Shown here: positions 35,670 to 45,416 of the stretch, one piece after another
Position numbering within the stretch: the first letter of the stretch is position 1
How the letters are laid out: each line of letters opens with the position of its first letter
NCBI RefSeq assembly: GCF_004363805.1
Contig: NZ_SNZP01000008.1
Coordinates: 1-64,000 of the forward strand
Direction: 5' to 3'
Source of the DNA: Paludibacterium purpuratum
GTDB lineage: Bacteria > Pseudomonadota > Gammaproteobacteria > Burkholderiales > Chromobacteriaceae
Length of the DNA: 64,000 nucleotides
The notes under the pieces: generated by a model
The model's database searches: none
The model's input: the letters and a program-made list of their open reading frames with translations, nothing else
What the model was told of the DNA's origin: nothing
Position numbers and translations under genes: made by a program

Positions 35670-37808
35670 TTAGCGCTTGATGACCTTGACCTTGTAACGG
35701 CCGTCGTCTTGCTTGTAAGCACCGTGAATGTCGGTGTCGAAGCCCGGATAGTGCTTGCCGACTTCGATCAGCATCAGCAGGAAGTCCAGCACCGCAACGC
35801 TGTCCTCGGTGATCACTTCGCCCGGCAGAACCAACGGCACGCCCGGAGGATACGGCAAGATCATGTTGGCGTTGACTTGGCCAACCAGCTCTTCGACGTA
35901 AACTTCTTCGGTCTGATCCTTCAGTACGCGCTGGAAGGCTTGGTGCGGCGTCATTTCTTGCTGCGGCAGCACTTCGAAGGCGTGGTACATCATTTCCGGC
36001 AGGTTGAACTTGCGCATCAGCTTGTGGATGCCTTGTGCCAGATCCTGGATGCGCATGTCTTCGTAGAACGACGGGTGCTCGTTGTACAGGCTCGGCAGCA
36101 TGACCTTGACCTTCAGGTTCAGGTCGTAACCGCGCTTGAACTCGGTCAACGTGCGCAGCAGCTTCAGCGACTTGGACTTGTCGATACCGATCGAGAACAG
36201 GAACAGCAGGTTGTACGGACCGGTCTTTTCCACCACGATGCCGTGGTCGTCCAGGTACTTGGACACGATGGAAGCCGGGATACCGGTGTCTTCCAGCGTA
36301 CCTTGCTTGCTCATGCCCGGGGTCAGGACGGTGACCTTGATCGGATCGAGGTACATGTGGTCGGCATCGATGTTCTTGAAGCCGTGCCAGCCATCGGTCG
36401 GCTTGAGCGGCCAGCAATCCGGACCGTCGATGGTGTCCGGCTGCCATACGTCGAAGAACCAACCCTTGGTCTCGGTACGCAGCTTCTTGATTTCCTTGCG
36501 GAAGTTCAGTGCGCGTTCAACCGAGTTCTCGATCAGGCGGCGACCGGCATTGCCCTTCATCATCGCCGCGGCGACTTCGGTCGATGCCACGATGCCGTAT
36601 TGCGGCGAGGTCGACGTGTGCATCATGAACGATTCGTTGAAGGTTTCATGATCCACTTGGCCCTTGATGTGAATCATCGAGGCTTGCGAGAAGGCGGCCA
36701 GCAACTTGTGGGTCGACTGGGTTTCGTAGACGACCTTACCCGGCACGGTTTCACCGCTCATACCGTACTTGCCTTGGTACATCGGGTGGAAGTTGGTGTA
36801 CGGTACCCAGGCGCTGTCGAAGTGCATGTGCTTGACGTCGAGGGTCTTCTTGATCCACTCGGTGTTGTACAGCAGGCCGTCGTAGGTACTGTTGGTCACC
36901 ACGGCGTAGGTCGGCCAGGTGGCGTTCGGGGTTTCGGCGATCTTCTCTTCGATCACTTCGCGGGTGAACTCGCTCTTCGGGATACCGCCGAGGATGCCGT
37001 AGGCGTTGCGGGTCGGACGGAAGTAGATCGGGGTCACGTTGCTCATCATCATCAGATGGGTGAGCGACTTGTGGCAGTTACGGTCGACCATGATGGTGCT
37101 GCCGGCCGGTGCCGCGAACATGCCGACGATCTTGTTGGCGGTCGAGGTGCCGTTGGTCACGATGTAGCTGTTGGTCGCATTGAAGACCTTGGCGATGTAT
37201 TCCTCGGCTTCGCGATGCGGACCGGAGTGGTCAAGCAGGGAGCCCAGTTCCGGCATGGATACCGAAACGTCGGCCTTGAACACGTTCGGGCCGTAGAAAT
37301 CGTAGAACACGCTGCCGACCGGGCTCTTCAGGAAAGCCGAGCCGCCCAGGTGACCCGGGGTGCAGAAGGTGTACTTGTTGGATTCGACATACTTGAACAG
37401 CGCCTTGGTGAAAGGCGGCACGATGTCGTCAACGTAGGCGCGAATACCCTGATCGATCGTCACGAAGATATCTTCGGACTGATCCAGGTGGTATTCGAAG
37501 AAGTTCAAGTTCAGACGCAGTTCGGTCAGCGAGACATCCAGAACGGTATTCTGGTTGGCAAAACCGAACAGCGGCAGCTTTTCATTCAGATTGCTGATTT
37601 CGCTGCACAGCGCCAGGCCGAAATCGTCCCAATCGAACAGCACGGCGGCAACACGCGGGTTTTGCTCAATCAACTTGAGCGCGTCGCACTTGCTGTCCGG
37701 ATAGACTACATCGTAGCCGGCTTCAGCCATGACGGCGTGCAATTCCTGAATCGGTTCGACTTTGAACTGCGGTGCATCGTTACTGGTCAGAATCAGAATG
37801 GTTTTCAT
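35670..37808 (-). CDS. cadA: Lysine decarboxylase
   Basis: PLP-dependent decarboxylase of 712 residues, converting lysine to cadaverine and consuming a proton. It aligns along its whole length with E. coli CadA/LdcC by eye: wing domain (1-125), PLP domain with the Schiff-base Lys in ETQSTHKLLAAFSQ (about 367), and C-terminal domain ending FDTDIHGAYKQDDGRYKVKVIKR. It sits downstream of the cognate antiporter gene cadB, with a stem-loop between them. The arrangement cadB-cadA points to acid-stress resistance. CadA is preferred over LdcC on context. Confidence 0.96.
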   Translation of the reverse strand: MKTILILTSNDAPQFKVEPIQELHAVMAEAGYDVVYPDSKCDALKLIEQNPRVAAVLFDWDDFGLALCSEISNLNEKLPLFGFANQNTVLDVSLTELRLNLNFFEYHLDQSEDIFVTIDQGIRAYVDDIVPPFTKALFKYVESNKYTFCTPGHLGGSAFLKSPVGSVFYDFYGPNVFKADVSVSMPELGSLLDHSGPHREAEEYIAKVFNATNSYIVTNGTSTANKIVGMFAAPAGSTIMVDRNCHKSLTHLMMMSNVTPIYFRPTRNAYGILGGIPKSEFTREVIEEKIAETPNATWPTYAVVTNSTYDGLLYNTEWIKKTLDVKHMHFDSAWVPYTNFHPMYQGKYGMSGETVPGKVVYETQSTHKLLAAFSQASMIHIKGQVDHETFNESFMMHTSTSPQYGIVASTEVAAAMMKGNAGRRLIENSVERALNFRKEIKKLRTETKGWFFDVWQPDTIDGPDCWPLKPTDGWHGFKNIDADHMYLDPIKVTVLTPGMSKQGTLEDTGIPASIVSKYLDDHGIVVEKTGPYNLLFLFSIGIDKSKSLKLLRTLTEFKRGYDLNLKVKVMLPSLYNEHPSFYEDMRIQDLAQGIHKLMRKFNLPEMMYHAFEVLPQQEMTPHQAFQRVLKDQTEEVYVEELVGQVNANMILPYPPGVPLVLPGEVITEDSVAVLDFLLMLIEVGKHYPGFDTDIHGAYKQDDGRYKVKVIKR

Positions 37809-37837
37809 ACATGAGTCCCTTTCTTGGGGTTTACAGC

Positions 37838-37863
37838 ACCCGGCGGGAGCCCTCCAGCCGGGT
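37838..37863 (-). promoter_or_regulatory. cadB-cadA intercistronic stem-loop
   Basis: ACCCGGC and GCCGGGT arms with a 12-base loop lie 18 bases past the cadB stop and about 30 bases before cadA. No T run follows on the minus strand, so it is more likely an RNA-stability element than a terminator. Confidence 0.5.
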
Positions 37864-37880
37864 ACGGATTCCGGCTGCGG

Positions 37881-39200
37881 TTAGGCGCTAGCCTCCGCGG
37901 TAACTGCTTGGCGCTGGCCCATCTTGCGTGCATAGAACATCAGGATGATCAGCGAGACGATGAACGTACCCATCAACGGGGTCGCATCGGCGCCGGCCAG
38001 GCCGACCAGGCAGAACGCACTGCCCACGACGCAGGCGATCAGGCTGACGATGCTCTTGGTGGTCATGCCTTCGAAACGGATCAGGTTTACGCAGCTGTAG
38101 AAGTACGGCAGCAGAGTCAGCAGTACGGCAATCGAGGTCAGTTCGTTGAACAGGCCGGAGGCGTTGCCGGTACCGGCAAACACGTTCAGCAGGATCAACA
38201 GCGCGGTCATCTTGACCGAAGCCAGCAACAGGCCGCTGCGTGCAACGCCATTCTTGTCGGTCTTGCCATAGATGGCCGGGAAGTTGCCGTCGGCAGCAGC
38301 ACGACGACCGGCTTCGCCCACCAGCATCATCCACGAGCCGAGCGAGGTGAAGCAGGCAAATGCGGCGAACGCGGACACAACCGGCGCAGCCCAGTTACCG
38401 AACATGTGGCTGGTAGCCAGGGCGAACGGCGCACCCGCAGCAGCCATTTCCTTGGCCGGGAACATGCCGCTGATGGCTTGAGTCGAGGAGATGTACACCA
38501 GACCGGCCAGACCGGTACCCAGCATGGTGGCGAGCGGTACGGTGCGCTTCGGGTTGTCGACCAGACCGGTCGACACGGAAGCGGACTCGACACCGACGAA
38601 GGCCCACAGGCACAGGATCACAGCGCTAACCATCGCCGAGCTGTCGCTCTTGCCGGAAGTATTCCAGTTAACCATGTAGGTGTGCGCGTCGAACCAGCCC
38701 CAACCCACGGTTGCGGTCAGAACCACCGGGATCAGGATCAGGATCAGACCCAGCGAGGTCAGACGGCTGACCCAGGTGCCACCCATCAGGTTGACAAAGG
38801 TAAAGATCCAGACGATGACGACCGAGGCAATGGTAGCCGGCCACGGTTGGTTCAGGATCGGGAAGAAGGTCGACATGTAGGCGACGCCAGTGATGGCGAT
38901 TGCCAGGTTACCGATCCAGTTGGCGTGGTAGTACAGCACGCCGGTCTGGAAGCCGAAGGCCGGGGAAACTTCACCGGCGTAGGCAATCGGACCGCCTTGT
39001 TGGGGGTTGACCGTGCCAAGACGGGCATAGACATAAGCAAGGCACATAGCGCCGAACATGCAAATGATCCAGCTCCAGATGGAGACGGAACCGATGTGAG
39101 CCAGGTTGGCGGGCAACAGGGCAATACCGCTCCCCATCATGTTGCCGGCAACGACGCCGATACAGGCGAGCAAACCGATTTTCTTGGGTGTCGTAGTCAT
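37881..39200 (-). CDS. cadB: Lysine/cadaverine antiporter
   Basis: Inner-membrane APC-superfamily exchanger of 439 residues with about 12 spans. It imports lysine and exports cadaverine made by CadA. Similarity to E. coli CadB is evident along its length: KKIGLLACIGVVAGNMMGSG near the start, NPQQGGPIAYAGEVSPAFGF, LGGWV-like WAFVGVESASVSTG, and the end FIVSLIILMFYARKMGQRQ. The ATG at 39200 is preferred over an upstream TTG. It is first in cadBA. Confidence 0.96.
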   Translation of the reverse strand: MTTTPKKIGLLACIGVVAGNMMGSGIALLPANLAHIGSVSIWSWIICMFGAMCLAYVYARLGTVNPQQGGPIAYAGEVSPAFGFQTGVLYYHANWIGNLAIAITGVAYMSTFFPILNQPWPATIASVVIVWIFTFVNLMGGTWVSRLTSLGLILILIPVVLTATVGWGWFDAHTYMVNWNTSGKSDSSAMVSAVILCLWAFVGVESASVSTGLVDNPKRTVPLATMLGTGLAGLVYISSTQAISGMFPAKEMAAAGAPFALATSHMFGNWAAPVVSAFAAFACFTSLGSWMMLVGEAGRRAAADGNFPAIYGKTDKNGVARSGLLLASVKMTALLILLNVFAGTGNASGLFNELTSIAVLLTLLPYFYSCVNLIRFEGMTTKSIVSLIACVVGSAFCLVGLAGADATPLMGTFIVSLIILMFYARKMGQRQAVTAEASA

Positions 39201-39740
39201 AGTCTTCAAGTACCTCAGGGTTTAGGCTTGTCAGTGCCGGCAACGGTGGGCTGTGCCTGGCCTGCGCCTTTTCTGTGTTTCTCTGGAAAGAGATCAAGCT
39301 GCGAATCCGCCAGACGTCGGCGCGTTGCCCGGGCGGCGGATGGTTGCTTTCGTTCGAGAGGTGCTTCCTTGAGCACGAGGCAAGTGTAGGACTAGTCTGA
39401 ACAACAGAAAATAAATTAATAATGAATCTCTAATTAAGTGAAACTTACCCACTCACGGTATCAAAACAGCAAATTCTACTTAATTAGCACAATAGACGAC
39501 CCAACATCGCGCCATGCAACATTCGCATCAAAAAATTAGGCAACACATTGTTTTATAAAATATTATTCAAGATGCCAACCCAATAACATTGGCAATGAAA
39601 TGGTTTTTCGCGGCGAAGATACCGCAAGCGCACAATGTCGACAGCATGTCGAGAAACAGGGGGATACGGCAGGATGCAGAATGGAAATTCACGTCGCAAA
39701 AATCGCACTGCGCGTGAGGGACTGCGGAAAAAAAGCAAAG
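39201..39740 (-). promoter_or_regulatory. Long AT-rich region upstream of cadBA
   Basis: No gene is supported in these bases. From about 39390 to 39600 the sequence turns strongly AT-rich in contrast to its surroundings. It contains a perfect 9-bp inverted repeat, TAATTAAGT (39431-39439) and ACTTAATTA (39478-39486), 38 bases apart. This is the expected control region of cadBA; AT-rich DNA here also suits silencing by H-NS-like proteins. I cannot place a firm promoter. Confidence 0.55.
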
Positions 39741-39763
39741 AAAAAACCCGCTTGTGGCGGGTT
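39741..39763 (-). terminator. Terminator of the csp gene
   Basis: AACCCGC (39745-39751) and GCGGGTT (39757-39763) with a 5-base loop; on the minus strand it is followed by TTTTTTC. It lies 55 bases past the csp stop. Confidence 0.85.
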
Positions 39764-39817
39764 CATCTAGATCCAGTTGTCGAGAAAACTCGACCCTCCC
39801 TCAACCTGAAAGGGAGA

Positions 39818-40022
39818 TTAAACAGCCTGGATGTTCGACGCTTGCTTGCCTTTCGGACCATTGACGATGTCAAAGCTTACACGTTGCCCTTCCTTCAGGG
39901 ACTTGAAGCCTTGCATGTTGATGGCCGAGAAGTGAGCGAACAGATCTTCTACCACCTTCATCGGGGGTGATGAAACCGAAGCCCTTTGCGTCGTTGAACC
40001 ATTTGACGATACCAGTTGCCAT
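39818..40022 (-). pseudogene. CspA-family cold-shock protein gene with frameshift
   Basis: The frame from 40022 reads [20 protein letters not shown] and DEGG, then shifts. The remainder, [20 protein letters not shown] and [22 protein letters not shown], continues in another frame. One extra base at 39950 (T on the plus strand) between GGTGGT and GAAGATCTG explains the shift; without it the product is a normal 67-residue RNA chaperone with RNP1 (KGFGFI) and RNP2 motifs. Promoter, ribosome site (AAGGAAG) and terminator are intact. It may be a true recent mutation or a sequencing error. Confidence 0.85.
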
Positions 40023-40115
40023 TTCACTTCCTTGCATAAACAGGCTGGTGAGGCCGACCAACAAAAGCTTAACGTTTTCTCATGCATTCCAATTAAGCCA
40101 AGCACCTGATGTGCA

Positions 40116-40144
40116 TTTCTACGCAACCATTGCCACAGCGTCAA
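40116..40144 (-). promoter_or_regulatory. Candidate csp promoter
   Basis: On the minus strand, TTGACG (40139-40144) and TAGAAA (40116-40121) are separated by 17 bases. It predicts an untranslated leader of about 85 bases, consistent with structured 5' leaders of cold-shock genes. Confidence 0.5.
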
Positions 40145-40230
40145 GTCATAAGTAATCGAATTGAATGCACTTGAAAAATTTCCGACTGGAACCAAAATTG
40201 TAGTAAGCAGCGATTTTGCCGAAAGCCGAC

Positions 40231-40539
40231 ATGTCTACGCAGTACAAGGAAGATGCCGAGAACCAGGCATCAACAGTGAGCACACCCCCGCCACCCATGT
40301 ATAAGGTGTTGTTATTGAATGACGATTACACGCCGATGGATTTTGTCGTACAGATCCTGCAGCGTTTCTTTCACAAGGATCGCGAGCAGGCAACCATAAT
40401 CATGCTTCAGGTACATACGCAAGGCCATGGCGTGTGTGGCATTTATACCAAAGATGTGGCTGCAACAAAGGTTGAGCAGGTGTTGCACTTTTCGAAAGTG
40501 CATCAGCATCCGCTCCAATGCGTGATGGAGGAAAACTGA
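40231..40539 (+). CDS. clpS: ATP-dependent Clp protease adaptor ClpS
   Basis: N-end-rule adaptor of 102 residues which binds the ClpA N domain and delivers substrates. The N-degron pocket region is [20 protein letters not shown], and [20 protein letters not shown] follows, both typical. The ATG at 40231 is preferred over a TTG five codons upstream. Its stop overlaps the clpA start (TGATG). Confidence 0.96.
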   Translation: MSTQYKEDAENQASTVSTPPPPMYKVLLLNDDYTPMDFVVQILQRFFHKDREQATIIMLQVHTQGHGVCGIYTKDVAATKVEQVLHFSKVHQHPLQCVMEEN

Positions 40540-42812
40540 TGATTGCCCAAGAGCTTGAAGTGAGCCTGCACATGGCGTTTATGGATGCCAGACGCAAGCG
40601 GCACGAATTCATCAGCGTCGAACACCTGCTGCTGGCCATGATTGACAACCCGTCTGCCGCCGATGTGCTGCGGGCGTGTGGCGCCAATCTGGACCAACTC
40701 AAGAAACAGCTGACGGATTTCATTGATGAACACACCCCCACCGTCCCCGGTGAGGCCGAGGTGGAGACCCAGCCCACGCTGGGATTCCAGCGCGTGATCC
40801 AGCGCGCCATCCTGCACGTGCAGTCCTCGGGTAAGAAAGAGGTCACCGGAGCCAACATCCTGGTCGCCATCTTTGGGGAAAAGGACTCGCATGCCGTGTA
40901 TTACCTGCATCAACAGGGCATTTCGCGCCTGGATGTGGTGAATTTCATTTCGCACGGCATCACCAAGCAACGTTCGCCGCAACAGCCGTCCGAGTCGCGC
41001 GAGGGCAACGAGAGCGATGGCGAGGAGCAAGCCGCGCCTAGCGGTGGCGCACTGGAGAACTACACGCTCAATCTCAACGCGCTGGCGCGGGACGGCAAGA
41101 TCGACCCGCTGATCGGCCGCGAGCACGAACTGGAGCGCACAGTGCAAACCCTGTGTCGCCGCCGCAAGAACAACCCGCTCCTGGTCGGCGAGGCCGGTGT
41201 GGGCAAGACGGCCATCGCCGAGGGCCTGGCACGGCGCATCGTCAACAAAGAGGTGCCCGAGGTCTTGGCTGGCGCCACGGTCTACGCGCTCGACATGGGG
41301 GCGTTACTGGCCGGCACCAAGTATCGCGGCGATTTCGAGCAACGCCTCAAGGCGGTGATCAAACAACTGACAGACGATCCGCACGCCATTCTGTTCATCG
41401 ACGAAATCCATACGCTGATTGGTGCGGGCGCGGCCTCCGGCGGTACGCTGGATGCCTCCAACCTGCTCAAACCGGCGCTGTCGAACGGCAATCTGCGCTG
41501 TATCGGAGCCACCACCTACAACGAGTTCCGCGGCATCTTCGAAAAAGACAACGCGTTATCGCGCCGCTTCCAGAAGATCGACATCGTCGAGCCTACCGTG
41601 GAACAGACGGTGGAGATCCTCAAGGGGCTGAAGTCGCGCTTCGAATCGCACCATGGGGTACGTTACACCGCCGGCGCGCTGGCCACGGCTGCCGAACTGT
41701 CGGCACGCTACATCAACGACCGTCACCTGCCCGACAAGGCAATCGACGTGATCGACGAGGCGGGTGCCGCGCAGAAGATCCTGCCCAAGTCGCGCCAGAA
41801 GAAGGTCATCAACAAATCGGAAATCGAGGAAATCGTCGCCAAGATCGCACGCATTCCGGCCAAGACCGTCTCCAGCAGCGACAAGAACGTGCTGCGCAAT
41901 CTGGATCGCGACCTGAAGAACGTGGTGTTTGGCCAGGATAAGGCCATCGACGCGCTGTCCACAGCGATCAAGATGTCGCGCTCGGGCCTGGGCAACCCCC
42001 AGAAGCCGATCGGCTCCTTCCTGTTCTCCGGCCCGACCGGGGTGGGCAAGACCGAGGTGGCACGTCAGCTGGCATACGCGCTCGGCGTCGAACTGGTGCG
42101 TTTCGACATGTCGGAATACATGGAACGTCATGCGGTTTCGCGCTTGATCGGCGCGCCGCCGGGATATGTCGGCTTCGAACAGGGCGGCCAGTTGACCGAA
42201 TCCATCACCAAGCACCCCTACTCGGTGCTACTGCTCGATGAAATCGAGAAAGCGCACCCGGATATCTACAATGTGCTGCTGCAGGTGATGGATCATGGCA
42301 CGCTGACCGACAACAACGGCCGCAAGGCGGATTTCCGCAACGTGATCCTGATCATGACAACCAATGCCGGCGCCGAGTCGCTGTCCAAGCCGAGCATGGG
42401 CTTTACCAACGAACGCGCGCTGGGCGACGAAATGGCCGATATCAAGCGCTTGTTCAGCCCAGAGTTCCGCAACCGGCTGGATGCCATCATCTCGTTCTCG
42501 ACCTTGGACGAACAGATCATCCTGCAAGTGGTGGACAAGTTCCTGATGCAGCTCGAGCACCAGTTGGCCGACAAACACGTCGATATCCACTTCACCGACG
42601 AGCTGCGCAGCCATCTGGCCAAGCATGGCTTCGACCCGCAGATGGGTGCCCGCCCGATGGCGCGTTTGATTCAGGACACCATCCGCAAAGCGCTGGCCGA
42701 CGAACTGCTGTTCGGCCGCCTGGCCGACGGCGGCGAGGTCACCGTCACGGTCGATGCGGACGGCAAGGTGGATCTGCGCTTTGCAGAAGAGAAATTGGCC
42801 GAAGCGCTGTAA
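40539..42812 (+). CDS. clpA: Clp protease ATPase subunit ClpA
   Basis: AAA+ unfoldase of 757 residues that pairs with ClpP. The N domain (1-140) opens [20 protein letters not shown]. First ATPase module: Walker [11 protein letters not shown] near 217; second: [10 protein letters not shown] near 500. It has a C-terminal D2-small domain and lacks the ClpB middle coiled coil. Start at 40539 overlaps the clpS stop, coupling adaptor and motor. Confidence 0.97.
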   Translation: MIAQELEVSLHMAFMDARRKRHEFISVEHLLLAMIDNPSAADVLRACGANLDQLKKQLTDFIDEHTPTVPGEAEVETQPTLGFQRVIQRAILHVQSSGKKEVTGANILVAIFGEKDSHAVYYLHQQGISRLDVVNFISHGITKQRSPQQPSESREGNESDGEEQAAPSGGALENYTLNLNALARDGKIDPLIGREHELERTVQTLCRRRKNNPLLVGEAGVGKTAIAEGLARRIVNKEVPEVLAGATVYALDMGALLAGTKYRGDFEQRLKAVIKQLTDDPHAILFIDEIHTLIGAGAASGGTLDASNLLKPALSNGNLRCIGATTYNEFRGIFEKDNALSRRFQKIDIVEPTVEQTVEILKGLKSRFESHHGVRYTAGALATAAELSARYINDRHLPDKAIDVIDEAGAAQKILPKSRQKKVINKSEIEEIVAKIARIPAKTVSSSDKNVLRNLDRDLKNVVFGQDKAIDALSTAIKMSRSGLGNPQKPIGSFLFSGPTGVGKTEVARQLAYALGVELVRFDMSEYMERHAVSRLIGAPPGYVGFEQGGQLTESITKHPYSVLLLDEIEKAHPDIYNVLLQVMDHGTLTDNNGRKADFRNVILIMTTNAGAESLSKPSMGFTNERALGDEMADIKRLFSPEFRNRLDAIISFSTLDEQIILQVVDKFLMQLEHQLADKHVDIHFTDELRSHLAKHGFDPQMGARPMARLIQDTIRKALADELLFGRLADGGEVTVTVDADGKVDLRFAEEKLAEAL

Positions 42813-42831
42813 TCGCGGCACGACTCCAACG

Positions 42832-42861
42832 AACCGGCAGGCGAGCCTGCCGGTTTTTTTT
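42832..42861 (+). terminator. clpA terminator
   Basis: AACCGGCAGG and CCTGCCGGTT arms with a small loop, then T8. It separates clpA from convergent xerD. Confidence 0.92.
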
Positions 42862-42863
42862 GC

Positions 42864-43751
42864 TCAGCCGCGCGGGTGATGCTGGGCGTGCAATTGCTTC
42901 AACCGTTCGCGCGCCACATGAGTATAGATCTGGGTGGTGGAAATATCGGCGTGCCCCAACAGCAACTGCACCACGCGCAGATCGGCGCCGTGGTTGACCA
43001 GATGCGTGGCGAAGGCATGGCGCAGCGTGTGCGGACTAAGCTTAGGCAGTCCCTGTCGCTCGGCATAGCGCGCGATCAGATACCAGGCCATCTGGCGCGT
43101 CATCGGCCCCTTGAGGCGGGTAATGAACACGGCATCGTTCTGGACGCCGGCCAATAGATGCGGCCGGGCATTGCTCAAGTAGCGTTGCAGCCAATCGACC
43201 GCGATTTCGCCTAGCGGCACCAAGCGCTCCTTATTGCCCTTCCCCACCGTCTTGAGCACCCCGCTCACCAGATCGATCTGCTGTAGTGTCAGCCCGACCA
43301 ATTCGGATACACGCAAACCGGTGGCATACAACACCTCGAGCAAGCAACGGTCGCGCATCCCCTGCAAGGTGCCGATATCCGGCGCCGCCAGTAATGTCTC
43401 GACATGCGATTCGGACAAAGCCTTGGGAAGACGCAGCCCGAGCTTGGGTGTGCCGAGTCGTGCCGCCGGATCGTCCTGACGCAGGCCTTGCTGCAATTGA
43501 TATTGATAGAAACGCTTGGCGGCACTCAGCAAGCGCGCGCGCGTTGCCGGCTTTTCGCGATCCGCGCACAACAACAGCGCCGATGCCAGCATCGCACCAT
43601 CGGCCTGTGTCAGCGTGCCGCCCACTTGGGCAAGCCGCTCGGCTAGCTTGGCCAGATCGCGTCGATAGGCGGCCAGCGTATTGCGCGATAGGCCATCGGA
43701 GAGCCAAAGGTGATCGAGAAACGGGTCGATGACATCAGACACGTCGTTCAT
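42864..43751 (-). CDS. xerD: Site-specific tyrosine recombinase XerD
   Basis: Resolves chromosome dimers at dif with XerC under FtsK control. The 295-residue protein has an N-terminal SAM-like core-binding domain and a catalytic domain with the R-K-H-R-H-Y set: ATGLRVSEL, VGKGNKERLVPL, HTLRHAFATHL, LGHADISTTQIYTHV (Tyr nucleophile near 278). The start at 43751 overlaps the ogt end by 17 bases. Assignment to XerD rather than XerC rests on overall appearance. Confidence 0.92.
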   Translation of the reverse strand: MNDVSDVIDPFLDHLWLSDGLSRNTLAAYRRDLAKLAERLAQVGGTLTQADGAMLASALLLCADREKPATRARLLSAAKRFYQYQLQQGLRQDDPAARLGTPKLGLRLPKALSESHVETLLAAPDIGTLQGMRDRCLLEVLYATGLRVSELVGLTLQQIDLVSGVLKTVGKGNKERLVPLGEIAVDWLQRYLSNARPHLLAGVQNDAVFITRLKGPMTRQMAWYLIARYAERQGLPKLSPHTLRHAFATHLVNHGADLRVVQLLLGHADISTTQIYTHVARERLKQLHAQHHPRG

Positions 43752-44202
43752 GCGCGAGTAGCCACTCCTTGATACCGACCGTTTGGCGACCGGTCGACTG
43801 ATTGAAACCACCCAGCCCCGATGTAGCCACCACGCGGTGGCAAGGCACGATGATCGGCAGGGGGTTCCGACCGCAAGCTCCGCCGACCGCGCGCGCGACG
43901 CTGCCCAAATCACGCGCCAGATCCCCATATGTCTCGGTCTGCCCACAGGGGATGCAAGCAATCCGTTGCCAGACTCGACGCTGAAACTCGCTGCCGTTCA
44001 TGCGTAGCGGCAACGAAAACTCGAACTCGGGATCGATAAACCAGGCGTCAAGCTGATGCACCACCTCGGCCGCGAAACTCCCCGGCGCGGGCGCCGAAAG
44101 CGGTGAATCGCCCGGCAGGAAGCGGATACTCTCCAACACGCCGCCTGCGGTGCCGATGGCCAGGCAACCGAACGGCGCGGTGATCACGACAGGCTGTTGC
44201 AT
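43735..44202 (-). CDS. ogt: Methylated-DNA-[protein]-cysteine S-methyltransferase
   Basis: Suicide repair protein for O6-methylguanine, 155 residues. The active site IVPCHRVV (near residue 125) is preceded by GSVARAVGGACGRNPLP and the DNA-reading helix QRRVWQRIACIPCGQTETYGDLA. It lacks the Ada N-terminal domain. The start at 44202 has GGGAGGA upstream. It is upstream of and overlapping xerD, in an operon. Confidence 0.93.
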   Translation of the reverse strand: MQQPVVITAPFGCLAIGTAGGVLESIRFLPGDSPLSAPAPGSFAAEVVHQLDAWFIDPEFEFSLPLRMNGSEFQRRVWQRIACIPCGQTETYGDLARDLGSVARAVGGACGRNPLPIIVPCHRVVATSGLGGFNQSTGRQTVGIKEWLLAHERRV

Positions 44203-44224
44203 GGGGTCCTCCCGATTTCGGACA

Positions 44225-44255
44225 GAAAAAAAGCGCAAGGCATAGCCTTGCGCTT
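44225..44255 (-). terminator. Terminator of the rpsP-rplS operon
   Basis: AAGCGCAAGG (44231-44240) and CCTTGCGCTT (44246-44255) arms with a CATAG loop; on the minus strand followed by T7. It lies 24 bases after rplS. Confidence 0.92.
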
Positions 44256-44278
44256 CATCATAGCGAAAAAGCAAGCGA

Positions 44279-44647
44279 TCAAGCTTCTTTCTTGAACGAC
44301 AGCTTTTCCTTGATACGTGCGGACTTGCCGGTACGGCCGCGCAGGAAGTACAGCTTGGCGCGACGTACATCGCCGCGGCGCTTCACTTCGACAGAAGCCA
44401 CCAGCGGGGAGTAGGTTTGGAAGGTACGCTCAACGCCTTCGCCCGCGGAGATCTTACGCACGATGAACGAGCTGTTCAGACCGCGGTTCTTCTTGGCGAT
44501 AACCACGCCTTCGTAAGCCTGCAGACGCTCACGGTTACCTTCCTTTACCTTTACTTGAACGACAACGGTGTCGCCCGGCGCAAAGGACGGAATGGTTTTG
44601 CCCAGGCGGGCGATTTCTTCTTGTTCCAGAATTTGGATCAGATCCAT
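44279..44647 (-). CDS. rplS: 50S ribosomal protein L19
   Basis: Ribosomal protein at the 30S-50S interface, 122 residues. [36 protein letters not shown] is the family signature, and the C-terminus [22 protein letters not shown] is intact. Last gene of rpsP-rimM-trmD-rplS, separated from trmD by a single base (TAA-C-ATG). Confidence 0.98.
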   Translation of the reverse strand: MDLIQILEQEEIARLGKTIPSFAPGDTVVVQVKVKEGNRERLQAYEGVVIAKKNRGLNSSFIVRKISAGEGVERTFQTYSPLVASVEVKRRGDVRRAKLYFLRGRTGKSARIKEKLSFKKEA

Positions 44648-44648
44648 G

Positions 44649-45416
44649 TTACAACTCCTGATTTTTTGCGGAGGCTTGTTCCTGCTGATACTCAGCCAGC
44701 AGCCGAGACTCCTGTTTTGACAACTTGCGGGCAGCCAACAGATCGGGGCGACGCAGCCACGTTCTGCCAAGCGCCTGCTTTAGCCGCCAGGCGGCGATCA
44801 GGGCATGATTGCCAGACATCAAGACGTCCGGCACCCGCATGCCCTGGTAATCTTCAGGTCGGGTGTAGTGCGGGCAATCCAGCAAGCCGGTGGCAAAGGA
44901 ATCCTCGTCCGCCGACATTGCATCGTTAAGCGCACCGGGCAACTGACGCACTAGCGAATCGATCAGCACCATCGCGGGCAACTCCCCGCCAGACAGCACG
45001 TAGTCGCCGATGGAAATCTCCTCGTCGACTTGGCGCTGGATCAACCGCTCGTCGATACCCTCATAACGACCGCACAACAAAATCAAACCGGGACGCGCGG
45101 CCATTTCGATCACCTTATCGTGATCGAGCCTACGCCCCTGCGGCGACAGATACACCACATGGCTGCCAACACCCAGCGACTGCTGGCGAGAGCGGGCGGC
45201 CAAAATCGCCTTTTCCAACGGTTCGGGCAACATCACCATGCCCGGGCCGCCCCCGTAGGGACGGTCGTCCACGCGCCGGTAATTGTCCTCGGTGAAATCA
45301 CGCGGATTCCAGGCGTGAAACCCCCAGATGTCCTGCTGCAGTGCGCGGCTAGTGATCCCGCTCGCGCAAATGGCGTCGAACATCTCGGGAAACAGCGTGA
45401 CGGCATCGATCTGCAT
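44649..45416 (-). CDS. trmD: tRNA (guanine-N1)-methyltransferase TrmD
   Basis: SPOUT enzyme making m1G37 in tRNAs with a G at 36, needed for reading-frame maintenance. The 255-residue protein shows [13 protein letters not shown], the SAM knot [14 protein letters not shown] near 113, [17 protein letters not shown] near 132 and the C-terminal DNA/tRNA-binding domain. Its ATG shares a base with the rimM stop. Confidence 0.97.
   Translation of the reverse strand: MQIDAVTLFPEMFDAICASGITSRALQQDIWGFHAWNPRDFTEDNYRRVDDRPYGGGPGMVMLPEPLEKAILAARSRQQSLGVGSHVVYLSPQGRRLDHDKVIEMAARPGLILLCGRYEGIDERLIQRQVDEEISIGDYVLSGGELPAMVLIDSLVRQLPGALNDAMSADEDSFATGLLDCPHYTRPEDYQGMRVPDVLMSGNHALIAAWRLKQALGRTWLRRPDLLAARKLSKQESRLLAEYQQEQASAKNQEL

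Noticed and set aside
35709-37814. Plus-strand open frame of 701 codons
   Set aside because: Antisense of cadA over its whole length.
37824-39389. Plus-strand open frame of 521 codons
   Set aside because: Antisense of cadB; Gln, Gly and His-rich low-complexity translation.
42864-43751. Tyrosine recombinase as sign of an integron or island
   Set aside because: It is a housekeeping XerD in an operon with ogt; no attachment sites or cargo genes surround it.
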